This document shows, in pieces, positions 51,827 to 59,928 of a stretch of 64,000 bases of DNA (position 1 is its first letter; each line of letters starts with the position of its first letter). The notes beneath the pieces were generated by a model. The model was not told the DNA's origin, did no database searches, and was given only the letters and a program-made list of their open reading frames with translations. The stretch covers positions 1,736,001 to 1,800,000 of the forward strand of contig NZ_CP071321.1 in the NCBI RefSeq assembly GCF_017309585.1, read 5' to 3'. Origin of the DNA: Nitrogeniibacter aestuarii (GTDB lineage Bacteria; Pseudomonadota; Gammaproteobacteria; Burkholderiales; Rhodocyclaceae). The translations under genes were made by a program, and so were the position numbers.

Positions 51827-52327
51827 ATGTCCGTCAAATTAATCGAGGAATCCGACTGGGAAGGCATTCTCAAGGTACAGGCCGGGGCCTACGAAAAACT
51901 CGGGCCTGAGGCGCTGGAAGTCTTGAAGTGTAAATGGCGGAATTTGCCGGCCGCCAACTTTGTTCATGCAAAGGATAAGGTAGTAGATGCCTACCTGATC
52001 GCTCACTCATGGAATCACCAGGTGCCTCCGAAGTTGCACACGCTGCTACCTGAAAATATCCATGGGTCCATTTTGTTATTACACGATTTGGCTGTATCGA
52101 ATACGGTCGCTGGGCTTGGGGTTGGCTCGAAATTAGTGGCACACCTTGTCAACGCAGCAAGGCTCATGAAGTTTGCTGAAATCAGGCTGGTCTCTCTTCG
52201 GGAATCTGTCGCCTTTTGGCAGAAGATGGGCTTTGTCGAAGACTCGAAAGTAGGTGCCTGTCCAGGCTATGGCTCAGGAGCAAAGGTCATGTATCGAGTG
52301 CTTTCGACATGTACTGATGCGGCATAA
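51827..52327 (+). CDS. GNAT-family N-acetyltransferase
   Basis: 166 aa. The acetyl-CoA binding motif A is VAGLGVGSKLVAHLVNAA (about 95-112), with LLLHDLAVSNTV before it and the closing strand VAFWQKMGFVEDS. Substrate unknown; possible resistance or detoxification gene. It stands alone in the accessory region after the IS remnant. Confidence 0.83.
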   Translation: MSVKLIEESDWEGILKVQAGAYEKLGPEALEVLKCKWRNLPAANFVHAKDKVVDAYLIAHSWNHQVPPKLHTLLPENIHGSILLLHDLAVSNTVAGLGVGSKLVAHLVNAARLMKFAEIRLVSLRESVAFWQKMGFVEDSKVGACPGYGSGAKVMYRVLSTCTDAA

Positions 52328-52604
52328 CACATTGCTCAAGTACGCTCATGCCACGGCGTGGCCTCGGTGGAACAGCCAATATGCTGCGCGTTTCGCTTAT
52401 CCCTTGGCGAGACGTTTTTCATCCCGACGCCCATTCATCGCCACTCCGCTGAATTGTCGTGGCAAGTCGGTCAAGTTCTGTACTCTACCCGGGACCCGAT
52501 TGGCGTCACGCCGCGAGGATTAATACCGTTGAGAAGAGGCACAAAAACAAAGGCTTTGACCGGGTTTTTGCGCCCCACTGGTAGTGAGTTATCGTTACTT
52601 TGAA

Positions 52605-53393
52605 ATGAAAAAATCTGAAGCCGATTACTTCGAAATGAATCGCGTTGGTTGGGATCGCCGGACTGCGGTTCATTTTGAGTCCAGGTTCTATGACGTGGAT
52701 GGATTTTTGGCCGGCAATTCATCACTTCGAGAGACTGAGTTGTCGGAAATGGAAGATGTCCGCGGCAAGAAGCTGTTACATCTGCAATGCCATTTCGGGC
52801 TGGATACGCTCTCGTGGGCTCGGCAAGGTGCTATATGCACTGGCGTCGACATATCACCAGTGGCAATTCAAAAGGCGCAGGAATTGGCACGGAAAGCTGA
52901 TTTATCAGCGCGGTTCGTGTGTTCCGATGTCTATGGCTTAGCCGGCTCGGAAAACGAACCCTTCGATATTGTGTTCACCTCCTATGGGGCACTCTGCTGG
53001 CTTCCCGACTTGACGCGTTGGGCGGAGGTTGTTGCGGCAAATTTGGCCATTGGTGGCCGGTTCTACATCGTGGAATTCCACCCAATCCACGACTTGTTAA
53101 CGGGCTTTCCGTACTTTACTCGTTCAGTTCCCGACATCGATGAGGAGGGCACGTACACCGAGAATGGGGCGAAAGCAGTTGCCGAGTTGGCCACTTGGTC
53201 GCACCCGATTTCTAGCGTAATCAATGCGTTGGTGCGTGTCGGAATCAGGGTTGAACGGTTCAACGAATATCCTTTCAGCCCATACGATTGTTTCGAGGGT
53301 ATGGAGGAGCCGGAACCTGGCCGGTTCTATTTGAGCCACAAAGGGAACGATATACCGATCGTTTACAGTATTGTCGGGACAAGAGTTGCCTGA
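52605..53393 (+). CDS. Class I SAM-dependent methyltransferase
   Basis: 262 aa from ATG 52605 (GTG 52584 also in frame). Motif I is KLLHLQCHFGLDTLSWARQG, followed by the acidic VDISPVAIQKAQE and FDIVFTSYGALCWLPDL. Begins with YFEMNRVGWDRRT, as in a common family of unassigned methyltransferases. Substrate unknown. The 277-base gap before it contains no gene; its left end, just after the acetyltransferase stop, weakly recalls an attC left half. Confidence 0.83.
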   Translation: MKKSEADYFEMNRVGWDRRTAVHFESRFYDVDGFLAGNSSLRETELSEMEDVRGKKLLHLQCHFGLDTLSWARQGAICTGVDISPVAIQKAQELARKADLSARFVCSDVYGLAGSENEPFDIVFTSYGALCWLPDLTRWAEVVAANLAIGGRFYIVEFHPIHDLLTGFPYFTRSVPDIDEEGTYTENGAKAVAELATWSHPISSVINALVRVGIRVERFNEYPFSPYDCFEGMEEPEPGRFYLSHKGNDIPIVYSIVGTRVA

Positions 53394-53710
53394 AGAATGC
53401 GTATGTATTTCCAAAAAAATCGAGCCGGATCAACGGTGTAGCCGAATCGGATAAAGCGCATGCAGGCGCATATCCGGGCTCTTGGGTGGGCCTGCTTTGG
53501 CCCATGACGTCATGGTAGCTCCCAGGAATGCGCCACACGCTCTGAGCGGCCGGCGAGCTGCCGGCATTGTTGTCGGTACGAGTTCCCGTCAGTTTGATCC
53601 GCCGCATCCCACCATTGTGCGGACCAGCGAGCAAGCAATCCGTCCAGGAAGCCAGGGGCGATTCGGATTGGCGAATTGCCCCGGGTTTCATGAGCCGGAA
53701 AGATGCGACG
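53394..53710. other. Intergenic region between converging genes
   Basis: About 317 bases. Reading frames on both strands lack family matches or ribosome-binding sites. No terminator of good quality seen. Confidence 0.4.
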
Positions 53711-54397
53711 TCAACGGTAGTGCTCGTCATCGAGCAGCATGTCCTCGTAGAACGCACCAAAGCGTCGCTCCGGGTCACGCAGATGGATCTCCAGAATCCA
53801 GCGCATTGCTGATGGTGTGACGTCCAGGTCCGCCAACGACCCCTTGTGGATCGCTGCGTGGGGAAAATCCGACACACGATGCCCCGGGAGGTCGAAATTG
53901 AGCTCCCAGCCCATCTTGCGGGCGGCGCCCTCCGCATACGCGTACAAGGCTTCGCCGGTTAAATGCCGGGTTGACCATATGTTTCGAACGTCGTGAAAAA
54001 GACGTTCTGCATCTGACGCACACCGCGCATGGTCAGCATGCTCACCGACAACGAAACTCGCGCCACCATCGCCTTCCCATGCGTTGAGGCGGGGTGCGAT
54101 ATCAATGAAGAAGATGTCGTTTTCCTGCAGTACAACGCCAGGTTCCGAGGCCATCTTCATCGGCTTGATCGTATTCCGGCCAAAGCGAACACGGGTTGGA
54201 TGCCAGCTCAAGGCCATACCGCTGTCGACCAGTATCTGCTTCGCCATGGTGACCGCGTCTTCTTCCACCATGCCGGGAGTGACACGGGTCGCGATATCGC
54301 AAATGGCCTGTCGGGTTTTCTGGCGGGCCCGCAGCATGCCGTCGTTCGAGAATGCCGGACCGACACGTTCGGCAGCGTGCGTCGTAGGGGTGATCAT
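53711..54397 (-). CDS. M24-family metallopeptidase (Xaa-Pro-type) homologue
   Basis: 228 aa, only the pita-bread catalytic fold of M24 without the N-terminal creatinase domain. Seen: SWHPTRVRFG (conserved His region), DIFFIDIAPRLNAWEGDGG (metal Asp pair), DLPGHRVSDFPHAA (metal His), ILEIHLRD (Glu) and the final EDMLLDDEHYR (Glu). Xaa-Pro aminopeptidase or creatinase-like activity is plausible. It is divergent from a GlxA-type regulator 200 bases away. Confidence 0.82.
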   Translation of the reverse strand: MITPTTHAAERVGPAFSNDGMLRARQKTRQAICDIATRVTPGMVEEDAVTMAKQILVDSGMALSWHPTRVRFGRNTIKPMKMASEPGVVLQENDIFFIDIAPRLNAWEGDGGASFVVGEHADHARCASDAERLFHDVRNIWSTRHLTGEALYAYAEGAARKMGWELNFDLPGHRVSDFPHAAIHKGSLADLDVTPSAMRWILEIHLRDPERRFGAFYEDMLLDDEHYR

Positions 54398-54597
54398 TGA
54401 TATTTCCTTACTGAGGAGTGGGGTGCGCTCCGGATGAGCGTGTTCTTATTGTTGCGGCGCAAACGGGACATGCCCAGCGGCGTGTGGCTTGGATTCGGGA
54501 CAATCTGCGAGTGATTCGTGCCAACACTTTTCCGGGCGGCCATGGTGTGCGAGCAACTCGCTCTAACATGCTTGAATAGTGACTTTGACCAGGTAGG

Positions 54598-55608
54598 TTG
54601 TTCGCAATGACGCGTCACATCGGCATCGTCTGTCCGCAGGGTGCGCAAGCACTGGATATCTCTGGACCACTGGACGTTTTTGCGGAAGCCAACCGATTCA
54701 CTTGTGCGAGCGATCAGTATTGCCTGACTGTGATCGGGATCGAGCCCGGTCCGATCAGATGCTCGAACGGTGTCTTGCTTCAGCCACACCGTTACTACGC
54801 CGATGCTTGCGATGCGTTCGATCTGCTACTTGTGGCAGGCGGACCATCTGTGCCGGATCAGAAGTTTTCCGATGACTTTGCGCAGTGGCTGCGCCTGGCA
54901 TCCGACCGGGCGCGGCGCTTCGGTTCGATTTGCAACGGCGCATTCGTTCTTGCCAGAGCGGGTCTATTGGCGGGCCGGAATGTCACCACCCACTGGAACG
55001 ATGCTCCGGCATTGTCGGAGCTCTGTCCCGACGCCAATGTTCAGGCGGATCGGCTCTACGTATGCGACGACAAGCTCTATACGTCGGCGGGCGTCACCTC
55101 CGGTATCGATCTTGCGCTTTATCTGCTTGCCCTCGATCACGGCCAGGACATCGCGCTCAATGTCGCTAAACGGCTCGTTGTCTTTGTCCAACGATCTGGA
55201 GGTCAATCGCAGTTCAGTCCGCACCTGATGCCGTTCATCGACCATGATTCGCCAATAGCCTTGGTGCAGCAGCATGTCCTTGCATGTCTCGACGGCGATC
55301 TTGGCGTGCAGACGCTGGCACGTGTGGCTCGAATGAGCCCGCGTAACTTTGCCCGCGTGTTCTCCCGGGAAGCCAAGATGACGCCAGCGGAGTTTGTCGA
55401 GCGAGCACGCATGGACGCGGCACGCAAGCGATTGGAGCGCGACAGGAGGCCGCTCAAGACCATTGCAGCGGAATGTGGATTTCGTGACGGGCAGCATATG
55501 CGTGATGTGTTCCGCCGCCGCCTTGGTGTGTCGCCGCAACAATACCGACTGAGTTTCGGGTCAGTGAATGCAACGCGACCACGTACCGGGATCAACTCCA
55601 ACGAGTGA
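54598..55608 (+). CDS. GlxA-type transcriptional regulator (DJ-1/PfpI plus AraC HTH)
   Basis: 336 aa. N-terminal DJ-1/PfpI-like domain (DISGPLDVFAEANR, LLLVAGG, with FGSICNGAFVLARAGLLAGR as nucleophile-elbow region containing Cys) and C-terminal AraC double HTH (LARVARMSPRNFARVF, FVERARMDAARKRLER, ECGFRDGQHMRDVFRRRLG). Such regulators control catabolic genes for nitrogen compounds. The divergent M24 gene is its likely target. Confidence 0.9.
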   Translation: MFAMTRHIGIVCPQGAQALDISGPLDVFAEANRFTCASDQYCLTVIGIEPGPIRCSNGVLLQPHRYYADACDAFDLLLVAGGPSVPDQKFSDDFAQWLRLASDRARRFGSICNGAFVLARAGLLAGRNVTTHWNDAPALSELCPDANVQADRLYVCDDKLYTSAGVTSGIDLALYLLALDHGQDIALNVAKRLVVFVQRSGGQSQFSPHLMPFIDHDSPIALVQQHVLACLDGDLGVQTLARVARMSPRNFARVFSREAKMTPAEFVERARMDAARKRLERDRRPLKTIAAECGFRDGQHMRDVFRRRLGVSPQQYRLSFGSVNATRPRTGINSNE

Positions 55609-55896
55609 CATGATGACGTCGGCGGGCGATCAAGATGGAATCGCGACGCCAAGGTCGCTTCATGACAGTGACCGAAAGCCCCATTTCGCGCCTGCTGCAG
55701 CGCGGCTGCATATGAAGCGATGGCCACTGTCGCTCGCCATTCCGGTGCTGACGACAACTTGGTCATTCAGCTTTTCGGTCTGGCAAATGGCATGTCCCAC
55801 GCAGGTCTACTGTTCTTGAACAGCGCGTCGGCCGTCCTGAACGCACCGTACCACTCGCTCAATAAAGCCACGGTCAGTGCCCGGTGCCCAGGGCGC

Positions 55897-57564
55897 TTAT
55901 TTCGGCGGCCCGATCCGCCAGGTGCATTGGGCGTTCTTGGTTCTCAGGAAGTGGCTCTGGGCGTCGTTGCACAGGTACTGCTTGGCGTACTGGCTGTAGA
56001 TCGAGATGCGATCGCCATAGTGAATGGCATCTCCGTGCTTGGCTTTGCCCAGCTTTTTGAAAATCCAGTTCTGCTTGATGCTTGAATCCGGTTTGTCGTA
56101 GAAAACGAAGGGTTTGGAACTCCAGCGTCCCAGTTCGGCCGGTTTGGGGAGGGCTCTTTTCTGGGCCGTGGTTTCCTGCGTGGCAAAGCGGATGTTTGCA
56201 CCCGATGTCAGTGTTTCGCTACCGCCTCGAAACTGCAGTGTGACCGGTGCGGACTGAAGGGTGGGGTAGGGGTATTTGCCGGCCAGACCCACCTGCTGCC
56301 AGTCGGCCACCGACAGGTAGCGGTTGTCGCCACCCCCGATGTATTGCAGGGTGAAGGTGTCGTTCTTCTTGACGGCCTTCGGGCCGACCTTCTGGCAGGT
56401 TTTTTGGGTGTAGCGGGTGGCTTCGGCCACGCGAGCCTCGCTGCCGTCAATCAAGGTGCTCAGTTTGTAGCTGATGGCCGGTGCCGTGCTCAGCGGGGGC
56501 ACCTTGTCGGAGAAATAGTCTTTCAGGTTCGCGCTGCGAATGAGTTGGGCCGCTGACTCCCACGGCCCGCCATAAGGAACGACGCTGATGTCGGACGACG
56601 AGAGAATCGTCTTGTACTTGGCCTCCAGGCTGGCGTCGCCATGGGCCACCTTCGCGTCGTACGCGTAGCTGATGGCCGCTTCCATGTCTGTTTGCGATGA
56701 GGTGGAAGTCATGCGGAACAGCAGGATGCGCCCGTAGCTGACGCTCGACACGTACAGCGGTGGGTTGTCGGGGCCGATGCGGCCCAGTTCGGCCTGATCC
56801 TGGATATGGTCCATGGTGATGGCGCCGGGGGCGAAGTACTCGCTCGGGGTGCGCGGGGTCGGCACCGAGACGGTGAACATCTTCTGGACGAAGTAGGCAA
56901 ACACCGTGTGGGTTTCTTGTGAGGACTGGAAAGACAGGGCTGCCTTGGCTTGCTGGCCGAGATACTTCGCAGACAGGTTCATGTCCAGGAGCGATTGCTG
57001 CGAAGAGAAGGCTTCGGTCACGTGATACGACGCCTGCGTCGGCACCGGCGTCGATTCGGCGCGTTTGACGAGTGTGCCGATGGCGGCCTGCATGTTGGCC
57101 TTGGTGGGTGACGGCACTTCCACGTAGGGTTCGGGAATCGACAGGTCGACAGTGAGGCGTGTCGGAGCGAGCTGGGCCAGGGGCAGGGCCTCGAACTTGC
57201 CATCGAGAAACTTCTGGCCTTGCACCAGGGCGCCGGGCCAGAGGACGTCGGCGTCCTTGTCGCTGAACATCACCAGTTCATCGGGCGTCTTGCTGATGTC
57301 GTAGTCCTGCGACACGCACTCATAGCCGTTTTCGGTGCTTTTCGATGGATCTCCGACGGGCTGGCCGGCGTGATCCGGCTTCGCCGGAGACAGCTCGGCC
57401 CATTTTTTCAGCGACAGGAAGTAGCGATCGATGTCATTGAGTGTCAGCGTGGTCGGGGGCGGCGGGGCCGGGGTGGTCGAGGTGTCCTCAGGCTGGGCGC
57501 TGCAACCGGCCAGCAAGATCAGAACGATGACCGCTGGCACGTGGTGGTGACCGTGCTTCTTCAT
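55897..57564 (-). CDS. Cholesterol-dependent-cytolysin-like lipoprotein
   Basis: 555 aa, from ATG 57564. A lipoprotein signal with lipobox LLAGC is followed by a Pro/Thr linker and residues about 45-390 that track domains 1-3 of thiol-activated cytolysins: WPGALVQGQKF, SPTKANMQAAIGTLV, ASYHVTEAFSSQQSLLDMNL, YFVQKMFTVSVPTPRTPSEY, PPLYVSSVSYGRILLF, TSTSSQTDMEAAISYAY, and YKTILSSSDISVVPYGG. The pore-forming fold is therefore likely. The C-terminal undecapeptide (ECTGLAWEWWR) and Ig-like domain 4 are absent; the last 170 residues look like a beta-trefoil/fascin-type repeat domain (NRYLSVADW; KQYLCNDAQSHFL). Gram-negative CDC homologues are rare. Confidence 0.84.
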   Translation of the reverse strand: MKKHGHHHVPAVIVLILLAGCSAQPEDTSTTPAPPPPTTLTLNDIDRYFLSLKKWAELSPAKPDHAGQPVGDPSKSTENGYECVSQDYDISKTPDELVMFSDKDADVLWPGALVQGQKFLDGKFEALPLAQLAPTRLTVDLSIPEPYVEVPSPTKANMQAAIGTLVKRAESTPVPTQASYHVTEAFSSQQSLLDMNLSAKYLGQQAKAALSFQSSQETHTVFAYFVQKMFTVSVPTPRTPSEYFAPGAITMDHIQDQAELGRIGPDNPPLYVSSVSYGRILLFRMTSTSSQTDMEAAISYAYDAKVAHGDASLEAKYKTILSSSDISVVPYGGPWESAAQLIRSANLKDYFSDKVPPLSTAPAISYKLSTLIDGSEARVAEATRYTQKTCQKVGPKAVKKNDTFTLQYIGGGDNRYLSVADWQQVGLAGKYPYPTLQSAPVTLQFRGGSETLTSGANIRFATQETTAQKRALPKPAELGRWSSKPFVFYDKPDSSIKQNWIFKKLGKAKHGDAIHYGDRISIYSQYAKQYLCNDAQSHFLRTKNAQCTWRIGPPK

Positions 57565-57824
57565 GGCGTTGTTCTCTTTTTTGTTGGAGTGGCAAGCGCC
57601 AACATATGCGGGTTGATGTCGGATGTATAGCTCATCAAGGTGTTTTTGAAAGCCATTCGCCGCAATACGCGGTCATGCGGAGTCCGGTAAGGGCAGCATG
57701 GCAATCGGGTGAGCGGTGCCTTTTTCGAAGTCTGCTGTGAGGCGCTTTGATGGTCGATCAGCCACCGGAGTCCGCTCGCTCCCGCTGTCTCGCGTGTCAT
57801 AACTTGATGTTTTTTCTATTTTTC

Positions 57825-57851
57825 TCAAGTTTTGCCTATGGCATCCGATAA
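57825..57851 (+). promoter_or_regulatory. Sigma-28 (FliA) promoter of the chemoreceptor
   Basis: TCAAGTTT-N11-TCCGATAA, against the flagellar consensus TAAAGTTT-N11-GCCGATAA: two mismatches with exact spacing. It lies 180 bases before the chemoreceptor ATG, placing it in the class 3 flagellar regulon. The rest of the 466-base divergent gap shows no other gene. Confidence 0.8.
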
Positions 57852-58030
57852 CTGCGCTAGTTGTAGGGATATCTGCCGAAGCTCATGACGTTTGCCCTCG
57901 TCAAGCGCCGCAGGCCCCTATGTGCTGCTGGCGCTGTGTATGCGGGGGTCAATCGCGCCCGTCGATGAGCGTCGCGTTTGCGCGCGACCTGGACCTCGTA
58001 ACGCGCACTCTGCGCACGTGGGAGAGTCAT

Positions 58031-59644
58031 ATGTTCACCTCAGTTCGTTCGCGTCTCATGGGCGTTGTTGGCCTGGGGCTTCTGGCCATCACGGCCGTGC
58101 TTGCCACTGTGGTCGTGGAGCTCAATCGCCTTGCCTCTGAGCATGATCATGTGGTGGGTCGGCTTCAGGCGATGGACACCGCCGTGCGCGGGGAAGCCAT
58201 CGGCGAGCGTTTCTCGCATATCGTGGGCAACGCCATCATTCATCACGATCTAGAGAAGACGCGCACCAGACTCGACGCCCTTGCCGAGGATGCAAAGCGG
58301 CTCATCAAACAACTTGAAGCGGAAGCCGACACGCCCGAGCAGCGGGCGGAGATTGCGCAGGTCAATGAGCACATCGGCGCCATCGAGACTGTCCTTGAAA
58401 AGCGCCTATTGCCCCTGCTGGAAGACTCCGGCCCGATGGAAGAAGCGGTCCGCGTGGCCAGTAAAGACATCAACGAGCATATTGCAGGCATGGGAACCGT
58501 GCTTGAGACCTTCGTCCATGCCGCCGAGAACGAAGCCCGGGACATCGAAAGCCAGTTTGCGGCGACCAAGTCCGAAACCCTGACTTACGTGATCATCATT
58601 GGCGTGATCGCGGCGATTCTGAGCGCCGTGTTGACGCTGCGTGTGACGCGCACGATCACGCGTTCGCTTGACGATACCAACGAGATCACCCACCGGATCG
58701 CATCCGGAGATCTGAGCCGGGAGTTGCACGTCACGGGCAAGGACGAGTTTGCCCAGTTGATGAATTCGTGCGCGACCATGCAGTCCAACCTGCGGTCCAT
58801 CGTTAGTCAACTGCAGCAGGATGCCAAGCAGATTTCTTGCATGAGTGGCGAGTTCTCGACCTCGACCGGACAGATCGCCCAAGCCACGGACGACCAGTCC
58901 GAAGCGGCCTCGTCCATGGCTGCCAGCATCGAGGAGTTGTCGGTGTCGATCACCCACATGTCGGAACAGGCGGGTGAAGTTCGTGCGTCTTCGTCCAGTT
59001 CCGGAGAGGCGTCCCGACAGGGTGGTGTCGTGGTCGACCAGTTGCTGGCGGGTAACAAGGGAACTGCGAATTCGGTGGACGCGGCGGCCAGCCGTGTGGC
59101 GGAACTCGGGCGGCTCTCCAACGAAGTGTCGACCGTGGTGAAAGTGATCCACGAAGTGGCGGAGCAGACCAATCTGCTGGCGCTGAACGCCGCGATTGAA
59201 GCGGCGCGTGCCGGCGAACAGGGCCGGGGCTTTGCGGTGGTTGCCGACGAGGTGCGGAAACTGGCCGAGCGTACCGGCCAGTCCACGCAGGAAATCACGC
59301 AGACCATCAGCGAAATCCAGTCGGTGGTCGATGAAGTGTCGACCGCCATGAAAGCGGCTGTGGATCAGGTGCGTGACGGCGAAACCCTGTCGCAGAAGGT
59401 TCGTCATTCCATCGACGAAATCGCCAAGCGCACGACGGATGTCATCCATTCGGTGCATGAAATCACCCATGCGCTCACCGAACAGTCGACGGCCAGCGCC
59501 GATATCGCCCGCCGGGTCGAACAGATTGCCTCTGCCAGCGAGGAAAACAGTGCCGCCGTGCGCACGACAGCGGACGGCGCTCATCGGCTCAACGAGGTGT
59601 CGAGACGGCTGGAGCAGGTCGCCGGCCGGTTCCGCCTGGCCTGA
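58031..59644 (+). CDS. Methyl-accepting chemotaxis protein
   Basis: 537 aa from ATG 58031 with GGGAG upstream. Domains: membrane helix (about 10-30), a periplasmic four-helix-bundle sensor (31-185) with no family I can name, second helix (about 188-210), HAMP (211-265), then the cytoplasmic signalling domain whose tip VIHEVAEQTNLLALNAAIEAARAGEQGRGFAVVADEVRKLAERT is canonical. No NWETF tether is seen at the C-terminus. Ligand unknown. Confidence 0.96.
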   Translation: MFTSVRSRLMGVVGLGLLAITAVLATVVVELNRLASEHDHVVGRLQAMDTAVRGEAIGERFSHIVGNAIIHHDLEKTRTRLDALAEDAKRLIKQLEAEADTPEQRAEIAQVNEHIGAIETVLEKRLLPLLEDSGPMEEAVRVASKDINEHIAGMGTVLETFVHAAENEARDIESQFAATKSETLTYVIIIGVIAAILSAVLTLRVTRTITRSLDDTNEITHRIASGDLSRELHVTGKDEFAQLMNSCATMQSNLRSIVSQLQQDAKQISCMSGEFSTSTGQIAQATDDQSEAASSMAASIEELSVSITHMSEQAGEVRASSSSSGEASRQGGVVVDQLLAGNKGTANSVDAAASRVAELGRLSNEVSTVVKVIHEVAEQTNLLALNAAIEAARAGEQGRGFAVVADEVRKLAERTGQSTQEITQTISEIQSVVDEVSTAMKAAVDQVRDGETLSQKVRHSIDEIAKRTTDVIHSVHEITHALTEQSTASADIARRVEQIASASEENSAAVRTTADGAHRLNEVSRRLEQVAGRFRLA

Positions 59645-59698
59645 TTCAGCCGGTTTGCGGCACGACCCGGCAGACGTTTTTCGCTGGGGCATTCATCC

Positions 59699-59827
59699 AT
59701 GAAGTTTCAGTTGCTCTCCATGACACGCCTGTTGGCGATATTACCCATGTCGGCGGTGTCGTATGCCGAAGGTGGACTACGCTGTCTCGAGCCCAGTCAC
59801 GCCACGGTGCTTGCGCGGAGCGTGTGA
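59699..59827 (+). CDS. Possible tiny exported peptide or gene remnant
   Basis: 42 codons (MKFQLLSMTRLLAILPMSAV, then SYAEGG...). The N-terminus resembles a signal peptide ending SYA. It follows the chemoreceptor by 54 bases with no good ribosome-binding site. It could equally be the start of a gene lost by deletion. Confidence 0.25.
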   Translation: MKFQLLSMTRLLAILPMSAVSYAEGGLRCLEPSHATVLARSV

Positions 59828-59928
59828 GACCGGCCCGGTTGCCGGGCAGGATACACCGTCGTCTCTGCGTCCGTTCACAGGGAGTTAACACGCCCTCAGG
59901 CATCGAGGCTGGGGCGGATTTGCCTGCG

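Noticed and set aside
52328..52450. Second attC after the acetyltransferase gene
   Set aside because: The left half (CATAACACATTGCTCAAG) looks right, but no complementary GTTRRRY end is found before the next gene.
55609..55896. Gene between the GlxA-type regulator and the cytolysin homologue
   Set aside because: Frames here have no ribosome-binding site or family match and overlap the antisense of both neighbours.
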